64,000 nucleotides of DNA from Clostridiaceae bacterium (GTDB taxonomy: Bacteria; Bacillota; Clostridia; Peptostreptococcales; Peptostreptococcaceae), in assembly GCA_902362365.1 (NCBI GenBank), contig CABIVQ010000007.1, positions 1 through 64,000 on the forward strand, given 5' to 3'. Numbering within the stretch: position 1 is the first letter of the stretch; each line of letters begins with the position of its first letter. Below, in pieces: positions 1 to 9,000 of the stretch. A model generated the notes under the pieces. The model worked only from the letters and a program-made list of their open reading frames with translations, was not told the origin of the DNA and searched no databases. A program made the position numbers and the translations under genes.

Positions 1-38
1 GGTAAGTGCGTCTAAAAATAAAATGGAAAAAATTTCAA

Positions 39-78
39 CCCTCATAATAATTGAGCGTTAGCTCTAAAATCATGAGGG
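39..78. terminator. nested hairpin at left edge
   Basis: CCCTCAT (39-45) pairs with ATGAGGG (72-78) and encloses a second stem, GAGC-GTTA-GCTC (53-64). Only a weak U-tract follows (tcatttt). It may end a gene lying left of the window or be a structured RNA element. The rest of 79-360 shows nothing recognisable. Confidence 0.4.
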
Positions 79-367
79 TCATTTTGTAAAGTATTAAATT
101 TTACATTAATGCAACACTAGAACATTTAGCCTCTTTTTTTATTTGAAAAAATTAAAACTATACAGTTTAAAAATAAATTTTTACGAAATGTAATTATATA
201 GATTAAATTTAAAAAAATAAGGTAAAATTAATAAAACAAAGTTCTTTTAGAAGTTAAATTATTAGAAATAATATTAGGTATTTAGTGAAAAATACTAATA
301 CTTATACATTCTGAAAAGATTAGTAAAAAAAATAATAAGAATTTTTAATTTTAAGAAGGAATTTAAC

Positions 368-407
368 AAAAAAAGTCGAAATCTGTATAAGAGTATTTGA
401 CTTTTTT
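368..407. terminator. A/T-flanked hairpin upstream of dnaG
   Basis: AAAAAAAGTC (368-377) pairs with GACTTTTTT (399-407), with one bulge in the continuing stem. It looks like a bidirectional intrinsic terminator separating dnaG from the upstream unit. Its right arm overlaps the proposed -35 of dnaG. Confidence 0.45.
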
Positions 408-424
408 GCAATATAATGTAAAAT
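397..424 (+). promoter_or_regulatory. possible sigma-A promoter of dnaG
   Basis: TTGACT (397-402), a 16-base spacer and TAAAAT (419-424) lie 40 bases before the dnaG start. An alternative -10, TATAAT at 412-417, lacks a well-placed -35. Confidence 0.35.
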
Positions 425-463
425 AGTAATGTTAATAAAAAAATTACACCAGAAGGTGATAAT

Positions 464-2275
464 ATGAATGATATAAAAGATATAGTTGAAGAAGTTAAAA
501 ATAGATGTGATATTGCTAATGTAATATCAGAATATATGCCTATAAAACAGTCTGGAAGCAATTATAAGGGCTTATGTCCTTTTCATGGAGAAAAGACACC
601 ATCATTCCATATAAGCTCGTCTAAACAGATATACAAGTGTTTTGGATGTGGAGAAGGTGGAGATGTTATCAACTTTGTAATGAAAATGGAAAATTTAGAT
701 TTTATTGATGCAGTAAAGTTATTAGCAAATAAATGTGGTATTGAAATAAACACCAATATGAATGAAGAAGATAAGCTAAGAATGGAAAAATCTAAAAAGT
801 ACCAGGATATACATCTTGAGGCAGCAAGATTTTATTTCGCAAACCTACTAAAAGAGAAAAATCCAGGTTACGATTATTTAAGAAAAAGAGGACTAGATGA
901 TAAAACTATTAAAAAGTTTGGTTTAGGTTACTCACAAAAGTCATGGAATGAGCTCATGAATTATTTATTATCTAAAGGATATGACAAACAAGATTTGGTA
1001 CAGTGTGGTTTAGTAAATCATAAGGCTGAAGGTAATAAATATTATGATAGATTTAGAAATAGGGTAATGTTTCCTATATTTGATTATAGAGGAAATGTAA
1101 TAGGATTTGGAGGAAGGGTACTAGATGACTCCTTGCCTAAATACCTAAATTCGCCAGACTCATTAATATTTAATAAAAGATATAATCTTTATGGATTAAA
1201 CTTTTCAAGAAAGAATATAGTAGATAGAACTATTATTTTAGTCGAAGGATATATGGATTTAATATCGCTTTTCCAGTATGGCGTAAGAAATGTAGTAGCT
1301 ACATTAGGGACAGCTCTAACAGAACAACAGGGGAATTTAATAAAAAGATATGCAGATACTGCAATTATTTCTTATGATTCTGATGAAGCAGGTGTTAAAG
1401 CTACCTTAAGAGCTATAGAAATTCTTTCTAAGATAGGGATTAATGTAAAGGTTATAAATTTAAAGGATTGCAAAGATCCTGATGAGTTTGTAAGAAAATA
1501 TGGACTTGAAGAATATAAAAAAGCAATTGGTGATTCTACTCACTATATAAAATTCAGAATTGACCATCTAAGAAAAAGTTTTAATTTAGAAAAAGATGAA
1601 GAAAGAGTGAAGTTTGCAAAAGAAGCATCAAAAATTATAAAAGAACTTAAAAGTCCAGTTGAAGTTGATTACTATACAAATTATATAGCAAAGCAAATTA
1701 ACATAAGCACAGAGTCTATAAAAAAAGAAGTTTATGGTAAAGACTATAATAAGGTATATAACAAACAAAATAATAAATATGTAACTAAAAAAGTAGAAAA
1801 AGTAATTGAAAAGCCAAAAGCCATTAAAAAAGGTAAAGAGCTTGTTGAAGAAACTCTTATAAAATTATTGCTAGAAAATAAAAAAATAAGAGAAATAACC
1901 TTATTAAAGGTAGAAGAGTCAGATTTTTTATTAAATGAGAGTAAAGAAATTTTAAATTACATCATTAAAAATAGAGATTTGGACAAAATAACTATTGACA
2001 AAATTAAAAGTTTAAACATATCCGAAGAATATCTAAAGGATTTGGAAATAATATCTTTAGATAGTATAGATATGAATGATATAAAAAGCATAGATGAAAT
2101 AGTAAAAAATCTTAAGAAAAATAATCTTCAAGAACAGATGAATATACTGTTACAAGAGCAAAAAAATATTGAACTGCAGAAACAAAATAAGGATGACTTG
2201 AAAGAGGTAGATGTGAAAGTTATGGAAATTGCTTTAAAAATTGTTGAAATAAGAAAGATGCTACAAAGCTTATAG
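464..2275 (+). CDS. dnaG: DNA primase DnaG
   Basis: Makes RNA primers at the replication fork with DnaB. The 603-residue length fits bacterial DnaG. The CHC2 zinc finger is C38, H41, C59, C62, in the CPFH...CFGC arrangement. A Toprim domain follows, with the acidic EGYMD motif near residue 261 and the DSD triplet at 305-307; a variable C-terminal helicase-interaction region completes it. ATG is preceded by AGAAGGTGAT. sigA follows after 15 bases, reproducing the conserved dnaG-rpoD macromolecular-synthesis pair. Identification is secure. Confidence 0.97.
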   Translation: MNDIKDIVEEVKNRCDIANVISEYMPIKQSGSNYKGLCPFHGEKTPSFHISSSKQIYKCFGCGEGGDVINFVMKMENLDFIDAVKLLANKCGIEINTNMNEEDKLRMEKSKKYQDIHLEAARFYFANLLKEKNPGYDYLRKRGLDDKTIKKFGLGYSQKSWNELMNYLLSKGYDKQDLVQCGLVNHKAEGNKYYDRFRNRVMFPIFDYRGNVIGFGGRVLDDSLPKYLNSPDSLIFNKRYNLYGLNFSRKNIVDRTIILVEGYMDLISLFQYGVRNVVATLGTALTEQQGNLIKRYADTAIISYDSDEAGVKATLRAIEILSKIGINVKVINLKDCKDPDEFVRKYGLEEYKKAIGDSTHYIKFRIDHLRKSFNLEKDEERVKFAKEASKIIKELKSPVEVDYYTNYIAKQINISTESIKKEVYGKDYNKVYNKQNNKYVTKKVEKVIEKPKAIKKGKELVEETLIKLLLENKKIREITLLKVEESDFLLNESKEILNYIIKNRDLDKITIDKIKSLNISEEYLKDLEIISLDSIDMNDIKSIDEIVKNLKKNNLQEQMNILLQEQKNIELQKQNKDDLKEVDVKVMEIALKIVEIRKMLQSL

Positions 2276-2290
2276 AAGGGAGGTAAGAGC

Positions 2291-3445
2291 GTGACTGAAA
2301 ATAATAAAAAAACATCAAAAAAATTCGCAGCAAAGAGTTTAATAGAAAAAGGTAAAAAGCAAGGCGCACTTACTCTTGCAGAAATAATGGAAGCTTTCTC
2401 AGAAACTGAGTTAGATAAAGACCAAGTTGAAAATCTATATGAAACTTTAGGGAATTTAGGAATAGAAGTTATAGAAGATAAATCAGAAAAAGTTGAGATA
2501 GATTTCACTGTTGCAGAAAGTTTAAGTTTAGATAATATAGATGAAAATCCTGATGATATAGATAAAGAAGAAACTATTGAATTAGAAGCAATTGATTTAT
2601 CTTTGCCAAAAGGAATAAGTATAGACGATCCAGTTAGAATGTATTTAAAGGAAATCGGAAAAATACCTCTACTAAAGCCACATGAAGAAGTTGAGTTAGC
2701 AAAAAGAATGCTTGAAGGCGATGAAATCGCAAAGCAAAGATTAGTTGAAGCGAACTTAAGATTAGTTGTAAGTATAGCTAAGAGATATGTAGGAAGAGGA
2801 ATGCTATTCCTAGATCTTATACAAGAAGGTAACTTAGGTCTTATAAAGGCTGTTGAAAAATTCGATTATGAAAAAGGGTTTAAGTTCTCTACTTATGCTA
2901 CATGGTGGATAAGACAAGCTATAACTCGTGCTATAGCTGACCAAGCAAGAACTATAAGAATACCAGTTCATATGGTTGAAACAATAAATAAATTAATAAG
3001 AGTATCTAGACAATTACTTCAAGAATTAGGTAGAGATCCAAAACCTGAAGAAATAGCTAAAGAAATGGAAATGACTGAAGAAAAAGTTAGAGAAATCATG
3101 AAGATAGCTCAAGATCCAGTATCTCTTGAAACACCAATAGGGGAAGAAGAAGATAGTCATTTAGGAGATTTCATACCAGATGATGATGCTCCAGCACCTG
3201 CTGAAGCTGCAGCATACTCTTTATTAAAAGAACAAATAGAAGAAGTTTTAGGTTCATTAAATGAAAGAGAGCAAAAAGTATTAAAACTTAGATTTGGACT
3301 TGAGGATGGAAGAGCAAGAACTCTTGAAGAAGTTGGTAAAGAGTTTGATGTTACTAGAGAAAGAATAAGACAGATAGAAGCTAAGGCTTTACGTAAATTA
3401 AGACATCCAAGTAGATCTAAGAAACTTAGAGATTACTTAGATTAG
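2291..3445 (+). CDS. sigA: primary sigma factor SigA (RpoD)
   Basis: Housekeeping sigma-70 factor that recruits RNA polymerase to -35/-10 promoters. At 384 residues it has a short acidic region 1.1, region 1.2 ([11 protein letters not shown]), region 2 ([37 protein letters not shown]), region 3, and the region 4.2 helix-turn-helix ([20 protein letters not shown]). The start is GTG behind GGGAGG. It is cotranscribed with dnaG and ends in a strong terminator. Confidence 0.97.
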   Translation: MTENNKKTSKKFAAKSLIEKGKKQGALTLAEIMEAFSETELDKDQVENLYETLGNLGIEVIEDKSEKVEIDFTVAESLSLDNIDENPDDIDKEETIELEAIDLSLPKGISIDDPVRMYLKEIGKIPLLKPHEEVELAKRMLEGDEIAKQRLVEANLRLVVSIAKRYVGRGMLFLDLIQEGNLGLIKAVEKFDYEKGFKFSTYATWWIRQAITRAIADQARTIRIPVHMVETINKLIRVSRQLLQELGRDPKPEEIAKEMEMTEEKVREIMKIAQDPVSLETPIGEEEDSHLGDFIPDDDAPAPAEAAAYSLLKEQIEEVLGSLNEREQKVLKLRFGLEDGRARTLEEVGKEFDVTRERIRQIEAKALRKLRHPSRSKKLRDYLD

Positions 3446-3459
3446 AATCCATATATACA

Positions 3460-3496
3460 AAAAATTCGCCTTACAAGTTTAAGGCGAATTTTTATA
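3460..3496 (+). terminator. terminator after sigA
   Basis: AAAAATTCGCCTTA (3460-3473) and TAAGGCGAATTTTT (3480-3493) form a 14-bp stem with a six-base loop and U-tract. It is symmetric, so it may also serve the convergent small ORF. Confidence 0.9.
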
Positions 3497-3514
3497 TTTA
3501 AAGCTAGTGATAAA

Positions 3515-3703
3515 CTAATGAAAATAATTAATTCTCTTACCATAATTAATATCTTTTTCTAAGTCTGTCTTAGATTCAGATTTTAATTGGTTTTGGGAGT
3601 TTTGAATTATATTTTGCTCTGTTTCACTAGCCCAAAGCATGGTATTACCTCCCCATTTATAGTGAGGTTTATAGTGTGATTTACGTCGATTTTGTCTAGG
3701 CAA
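3515..3703 (-). CDS. small basic protein with two possible starts, unknown
   Basis: The minus-strand frame has two good ribosome sites. GGGAGGTG precedes a TTG (start 3703, 62 codons), and further in GGGGAGGTAATACC precedes an ATG (residues MLWASETEQN..., about 41 residues). The longer form has an Arg/Lys/His/Tyr-rich head (PRQNRRKSHYKPHYKWGG). The shorter form is a polar peptide. I do not recognise either. It sits convergent to sigA. Two internal in-frame SD-start pairs make translation likely, but which product is made is unclear; a spore-associated small protein is only a guess. Confidence 0.5.
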   Translation of the reverse strand: MPRQNRRKSHYKPHYKWGGNTMLWASETEQNIIQNSQNQLKSESKTDLEKDINYGKRINYFH

Positions 3704-3766
3704 ATTTAACACCTCCCAATAATAGTATTCGGAGTTTTATATAAATTTATGAGAGGATGAAAAAAA

Positions 3767-4453
3767 TTGAAATTAACAGATAGATTATTAAAAATAGCAT
3801 CATTAGTTAGTGAAGGAAAAAGAATAGCAGATATAGGTACAGACCATGGATATATACCTGTATATTTATTAAATAAAGGTACAGTACCATTTGCAATTCT
3901 TGCAGATGTAAATAAGGGTCCTTTAGAGAATGCACGTAAAGAAGTTAGACATAATAAGTTAAGTGATAAAACTGATTTAAGGTTAGGTTCTGGAATAAAG
4001 GTACTTAACAAAGGTGAAGTTGATGAAGTTATAATAGCTGGAATGGGTGGAATATTAATTAGTGAATTATTAGAAGCTAAAAAAGAAGTATCTCATTCTG
4101 TTGATAAATTAATACTTCAACCAATGCAAGCTCAAGAAGAATTAAGAAAATACTTATTAAATAATGGATATGAAATATTAGATGAAGTATTAGTACAAGA
4201 AGACTTTAGAGTCTATGAAATAATAGTAGCTAAATATACTGGAAAAAATACAGTTGTAGAAGATGATATATATTATGAAGTAGGAACAAAGCTTATAGAA
4301 AATAATGACCTTTTACTTAAAGAATTTATAGATAAAAAAATCTATAAATACAACTCTGTAATAGAAAAGTTAGAAGGTAAAAGCGGAGATACTATAGATA
4401 AAAAAAGAAATGAAAGTAAGACTAGAATAGAGAAGCTTAAGAAGTTAATATAA
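3767..4453 (+). CDS. trmK: tRNA (adenine22-N1)-methyltransferase TrmK
   Basis: SAM-dependent Rossmann methyltransferase that makes m1A22 in tRNA. It is 228 residues, with motif I as IADIGTDHGYIPVYL near residue 20, ILADVNKGPLENA, and the catalytic-site segment IIAGMGGILISELL. It begins with TTG behind GAGAGGATG. The Nif3-family gene follows 27 bases later, the usual Firmicutes arrangement downstream of sigA. Confidence 0.92.
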   Translation: MKLTDRLLKIASLVSEGKRIADIGTDHGYIPVYLLNKGTVPFAILADVNKGPLENARKEVRHNKLSDKTDLRLGSGIKVLNKGEVDEVIIAGMGGILISELLEAKKEVSHSVDKLILQPMQAQEELRKYLLNNGYEILDEVLVQEDFRVYEIIVAKYTGKNTVVEDDIYYEVGTKLIENNDLLLKEFIDKKIYKYNSVIEKLEGKSGDTIDKKRNESKTRIEKLKKLI

Positions 4454-4480
4454 TATATAAATTTTTAAGGGGTTGATAAA

Positions 4481-5578
4481 ATGAAATTAAAAAGCCTTAT
4501 AAAGACAATAGAAGCTAAATACCCTACTAACTTAGCTTATGATTGGGATAATGTTGGATTATTAGTAGGAGATATTGAAGAAGAAATAAGCAAGGTACTA
4601 GTATGCCTTGAAGCTAATGAAGCAATAGTAGAAGAAGCAATAAACAACAATGTAAATTTAATTGTTACTCATCATCCATTTATATTTGGCAAGATGAAAA
4701 AAATTACTACAAGTGATTTTAAAGGAAAGTTAATACATAAACTTATAAAAAATAATATAGCTGTTTATTCAATGCACACTAACTTTGACATAGCTTTTGA
4801 TGGATTAAATGATTATTTTATGGAAGTTATGGGATTTGAGAATTCTAATATATTAGATGTAACAAATACTGAAACTTTATATAAAATTGTGGTTTATGTT
4901 CCTAAAACTCATGAAGATAAAGTTAGAAAAGCATTAGGTAAATCTGGAGCAGGTCATATAGGTAATTATAGTGACTGTACATTTAATACAGACGGAAAAG
5001 GAACGTTTAAACCTTTAGAAGGAACTAATCCATTTATAGGAGAACTTGATAAACTAGAAGTAGTTGATGAAGTAAAAATAGAAACAATAGTTCCACAAAG
5101 AATTTTAGGTGGAGTAATAAATTCTATGGTAAAAGCTCATCCATATGAAGAAGTTGCATATGATTTATATAAGCTTGAGAATAAAGGAAACTCAGTAGGT
5201 CTTGGAAGAATAGCATCACTTAAAGAAAGTATGAGTTTAAAAGAGCTTTCGATGATGATAAAAGAAAAGCTTAATATGGATGCTTTAAGAGTTGTAGGAA
5301 ATTTAGATGCTAACATTAAGAAGGTTGCTGTAGTAACTGGTTCTGGTGCAGATCTGGCTAAGAAAGCTCAAAGGTCTGGAGCTGATGTGCTTATTACTGG
5401 AGATGTAAAATATCATGACGCACAAGATGCAGTAGATGCTGGTATGTGTATTATTGATTGCAATCATTTTGAAAGTGAAGATATATTTAAGGATGTTATG
5501 AAGAGATTCTTAGATGATATTGAAGATATTAGTGTAATAAAAAGTAGTCTTAATATAAATCCGTTTTCTATATTATAG
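4481..5578 (+). CDS. Nif3-like dinuclear metal-centre protein
   Basis: NIF3/YqfO-family protein of 365 residues. The conserved N-terminal half contains the metal-binding THHPFIF motif and the SMHTNFD motif. A PII/CutA-like insert (VPKTHEDKVRKALGKSGAGHIGNYSDC) lies in the middle, and the C-terminal half supplies CNHFESE. The insert marks the long YqfO type. Biochemical role is unsettled; it has been linked to GTP cyclohydrolase-like or regulatory functions. It starts with ATG after AAGGGG and is cotranscribed with trmK. Confidence 0.9.
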   Translation: MKLKSLIKTIEAKYPTNLAYDWDNVGLLVGDIEEEISKVLVCLEANEAIVEEAINNNVNLIVTHHPFIFGKMKKITTSDFKGKLIHKLIKNNIAVYSMHTNFDIAFDGLNDYFMEVMGFENSNILDVTNTETLYKIVVYVPKTHEDKVRKALGKSGAGHIGNYSDCTFNTDGKGTFKPLEGTNPFIGELDKLEVVDEVKIETIVPQRILGGVINSMVKAHPYEEVAYDLYKLENKGNSVGLGRIASLKESMSLKELSMMIKEKLNMDALRVVGNLDANIKKVAVVTGSGADLAKKAQRSGADVLITGDVKYHDAQDAVDAGMCIIDCNHFESEDIFKDVMKRFLDDIEDISVIKSSLNINPFSIL

Positions 5579-5608
5579 ATAAAAGAAGAACTTAATTTTT
5601 TATAAATG

Positions 5609-5645
5609 AAATTTCGCTTTATTAATTTAGGGCGAAGTTTTTTAT
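5609..5645 (+). terminator. terminator after the Nif3-like gene
   Basis: TTCGC (5613-5617) pairs with GCGAA (5632-5636), extended with mismatches and followed by a run of T. Confidence 0.65.
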
Positions 5646-5798
5646 TTCTCAAAATATAAAATTACATTAATCGAAACTCATATATAAAATTAACTAATAG
5701 AATTATGTATAAAATTAACTTACTTTGTCGAATGTCTAGAAAAAATAAATGTATATGCTATAATAGGCATATATTTTTCACATAGAAGGAGCATTAAA

Positions 5799-7739
5799 AT
5801 GGGGATCAAAAGTGAGCATAGCATAATTAAATTGATGCTTATATTATGTTTAGTTTTAATACCAAAAGAAGTATGGTCTGAGTCTGTAGACAAGAAGGAT
5901 ATACTATATATAAATTCATATAGTCCTAGATTTGAGTTTTTTGATGAACAGTTAAATGGTATAAAGAGTGTGTTAGGTGATAGTGTAGAGTTACAAGTAG
6001 AGTACTTAGACCAAGGTAATTTTTATGGTGTCAAAAATGAGCTGAATTTTTATAATTTAATAAAATATAAAATAAATAATTATAAGACATATGATGCTAT
6101 ATTAATAGGAGATGATCCAGCATTAAATTTTATAAGAAAACATAAAGAAGAGCTATTTAAAGGAATTCCTATAATTACATTTGGTGTAAATAATAAAACT
6201 AATATAGAATATATAAAAAATAATGATGATACATATGGTGTTGAAGAAGGAATATCTCTGAAGAAGAATTTAGATTTGATTAATAAATTATATAAAAATA
6301 AAAATGTAGTAGCTATAAACTTTAAGTCGAGGGAAAATAATATTGATTTAGATAATTTTTATAAATTAGAAAGTTATTATCCAGATTTAAATTTTAGCCA
6401 TATTTCTTATGAAGAGGAAGATACAGTTGAAACAATTAAGAAGAAAATAGATAAAATAGATGAAAATAGTATTATTTTACTTACTTATATTTATAGTTAT
6501 TCAAGTATATCATACAATGAGTTATTTGAACTTCAAGATTACCTTGATGCAAAAGTGGATTTACCTAAATTTAGTACATTAAAGCATGAATTATATTTTG
6601 ATACAATTGGTGGATATATGACATCACACTATGAACAAGGGAAAATGGGTGCTGAAATTGCTATGGATATAATAAATGGTAATGAGCCAACGTCTAAGTT
6701 AGTAAGCTACGATGAAGTAAATAAATATATATTCAATTATGAGCATCTAAAAAAGCATAAGATCAAAGAAAAGTATTTGCCTAAAAACTCTAAGATAATA
6801 AATAAACCAGAGACATTTTGGAGTAAGCACAAACTTGTTATAATTCCTGCAGCGATTATAGTTGCTTGTTTAGTAGTTACAATTATAATATTTATAATAA
6901 ATAATAAGAAAAGACGAATGTATTCAGAAGGTATATTTAAAGCTAAGGAAATTGCAGAAAGTTCAATTAAGGCACAAAATAATTTTATATCAAATATAAG
7001 TCATGAATTAAGAACACCAGTAGCAGTTATAATATCTGTAATTCAGTTATTAGAAAAACAAAATAAAGATAAAGAATTTGATTTAACATCAAGTATTAAA
7101 ATTATTAAGCAAAATTGTTTAAGACTAACAAGACTTACAAATAATATAATAGATGTAGCAAAGATGGATTTAGGATTTATAGATATGAGACCTGTGAATA
7201 TAGAAATAGTAAGTTTATTAGAAGATATAGTTTCATCAATAATCCCGTATGCTAAAAGTAAGAATATTAATGTGATTTTCGATACTGAAATAGAAGAACT
7301 TGTTATGTCAGTAGATCCTGATAAGATTGAAAGAATGATGTTAAACTTATTATCAAATAGTATAAAGTTTAATAAAAATGATGGTTCTATAATAACTATG
7401 GTAAAGGTTAATGATAGTTATTTAAATATAGAAGTTATTGATACTGGAATAGGTATATCTAAAGAATATATGTCAAAAATTTTTGATAAGTTTACTCAAG
7501 TTGAAGATATTATGATAAGGCAAAATGAGGGAAGCGGAATTGGTTTATCATTAGTTAAATATTTTACTGAGGCTCATGGAGGAACTATTAGTGTAGAATC
7601 AGAATTAAATAAAGGAAGTAGGTTTATTGTAAGAATACCTATGATTAAACAATCTGAATTATCGATGAGCTACTATGAGAAAAATCAAAATGATGTAGTT
7701 GTAGGAGCAGAGGTAGAGTTTTCGGATATATATGCATAA
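5799..7739 (+). CDS. sensor histidine kinase with ABC-substrate-binding-like sensor
   Basis: 646-residue membrane kinase. A signal/anchor (about 8-27) is followed by a ~310-residue extracellular domain resembling the ABC-sub_bind fold (ILYINSYSPRFEFFDEQLNGI, AILIGDDPALNF). A membrane helix lies at ~346-368 (LVIIPAAIIVACLVV). The HisKA domain has phospho-acceptor H402 in SHELRTP. HATPase motifs are NLLSNSIKFN, DTGIGISKEYMSKIFDKF and GSGIGLSLVK. No response regulator or transporter is adjacent, so partner and ligand are unknown. The ATG has a good AGAAGGAG site. Confidence 0.88.
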   Translation: MGIKSEHSIIKLMLILCLVLIPKEVWSESVDKKDILYINSYSPRFEFFDEQLNGIKSVLGDSVELQVEYLDQGNFYGVKNELNFYNLIKYKINNYKTYDAILIGDDPALNFIRKHKEELFKGIPIITFGVNNKTNIEYIKNNDDTYGVEEGISLKKNLDLINKLYKNKNVVAINFKSRENNIDLDNFYKLESYYPDLNFSHISYEEEDTVETIKKKIDKIDENSIILLTYIYSYSSISYNELFELQDYLDAKVDLPKFSTLKHELYFDTIGGYMTSHYEQGKMGAEIAMDIINGNEPTSKLVSYDEVNKYIFNYEHLKKHKIKEKYLPKNSKIINKPETFWSKHKLVIIPAAIIVACLVVTIIIFIINNKKRRMYSEGIFKAKEIAESSIKAQNNFISNISHELRTPVAVIISVIQLLEKQNKDKEFDLTSSIKIIKQNCLRLTRLTNNIIDVAKMDLGFIDMRPVNIEIVSLLEDIVSSIIPYAKSKNINVIFDTEIEELVMSVDPDKIERMMLNLLSNSIKFNKNDGSIITMVKVNDSYLNIEVIDTGIGISKEYMSKIFDKFTQVEDIMIRQNEGSGIGLSLVKYFTEAHGGTISVESELNKGSRFIVRIPMIKQSELSMSYYEKNQNDVVVGAEVEFSDIYA

Positions 7740-7850
7740 AGTTATATAATAATCTTAATTAATTATTTACTTGATAAAAATTAAAGTTAATTAAATACAA
7801 AAGAATAAACAATAAGAGGTTTATTTTTAATTGTATATACTAATTTAAAA

Positions 7851-7895
7851 ACAAAAGGAGTAATAGTTTATATACTAAACTATTACTCCTTTTGT
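7851..7895. terminator. bidirectional terminator, 20-bp perfect stem
   Basis: ACAAAAGGAGTAATAGTTTA (7851-7870) pairs fully with 7876-7895 around a five-base loop. It separates the kinase from the convergent methyltransferase gene. Confidence 0.92.
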
Positions 7896-7913
7896 ATTAT
7901 ATAAATTTAATAC

Positions 7914-8972
7914 TTATTTGCTATACATCTCACGACTTAGAGTATAAATTAATTCATCTCCATTAATCTTACGGTTAGGATTTAAATCGCTAAACCAAGT
8001 TATATATCGTCCAGTTTTTCCTACTGTATTAAGTTTTTCTTTTATGGCTTCTATCAATTCATCATCTGAAAGTGTAGGCTCAGGCATAAACATGCTTACT
8101 TGACCTAGTTTATCACCATATTGTTCCATCAAGGTAGACTTATCATTACAAGCGTCCTGACCTTCCCAAAAATCGAATCCAGCTTCACAGAAGTTTTCAA
8201 CTTGGTTTGCAACACTACCACAAGAGTGGAAGTTTACGTAAAGTCCCATTTTATGAGCTTCATTATTTAATTTTTTGTAATGAGGTAGCATAATTTCTTT
8301 AAATGTGTCAGGAGAGAAGAATGAACTTCTTTGTGTACCCATATCATCATGGAATGTTATTATATCAGCTCCATAAATATCTTTAGCAATTTTGAATAAT
8401 TCCAAATGCCAGTCAACTAATTTATCATAAAAAGCATGAAGTGCTTCTGGTTCCTCTAGTAAATAGCAGAAAGTATCTTCAAAGCTAGTTAAGTCTGCAG
8501 TACGCTCAAATAATCCATTAACTATAACAAACATAGTAGCACGATTTGGACTAAGAACATCTTTATAATTATCATCATAGTCTTTTTGCCAGTCTATTTC
8601 ATTTAGATCAGGAAAGACTAGTTCATTTTCCCATTCAGTTATGTCGCTAAGTCTTCTAGTACCAGGCTTAACCATAGCAGCATTAGTTTGTGGTTCATAT
8701 TCCCACTCAATGCCAAACCAGTCTACACCACCTTTCCATCTAGCTAAGGCATCAGGCATTACTAAAGGCTGAATTATATTTATATCATTTGCTATATTTG
8801 GAAGCCAAAGAGGTTTTTCTTTTCTACACATTCTAAGTACATTTTCTTTTGGAGTAATAGGAGTATTAAATTTTCTAGATGGAAAACTTGGCATACCATA
8901 AATTCCAGGAATTTGAGGATATGTACCTACATCTTTTAATTCTTCTTCTTTATTAAATGGATACTTACTCAT
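7914..8972 (-). CDS. UroD-family corrinoid methyltransferase (MT-I type), copy 1
   Basis: 352-residue member of the uroporphyrinogen-decarboxylase superfamily branch that includes MtaA, MtbA, CmuA and acetogen O-demethylase MT-I. These enzymes transfer a methyl group to or from a cobalt corrinoid using bound Zn. Visible features are ITPKENVLRMCRKEKPLW, WFGIEW, MVKPGTRRLSDITEW, FHDDMGTQ, and the Zn-type motif H249-S-C251-G. True UroD is unlikely because no haem gene is nearby and three paralogues surround a corrinoid protein. It lies 28 bases downstream of a PucR regulator on the same strand. Substrate unknown. Confidence 0.85.
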   Translation of the reverse strand: MSKYPFNKEEELKDVGTYPQIPGIYGMPSFPSRKFNTPITPKENVLRMCRKEKPLWLPNIANDINIIQPLVMPDALARWKGGVDWFGIEWEYEPQTNAAMVKPGTRRLSDITEWENELVFPDLNEIDWQKDYDDNYKDVLSPNRATMFVIVNGLFERTADLTSFEDTFCYLLEEPEALHAFYDKLVDWHLELFKIAKDIYGADIITFHDDMGTQRSSFFSPDTFKEIMLPHYKKLNNEAHKMGLYVNFHSCGSVANQVENFCEAGFDFWEGQDACNDKSTLMEQYGDKLGQVSMFMPEPTLSDDELIEAIKEKLNTVGKTGRYITWFSDLNPNRKINGDELIYTLSREMYSK

Positions 8973-9000
8973 TATAATTATTCCCCCTAATTAAATATTT

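Noticed and set aside
7914..8972. True haem-pathway uroporphyrinogen decarboxylase
   Set aside because: Metal motif HSCG, three paralogues and corrinoid-system neighbours point to methyltransferase function.
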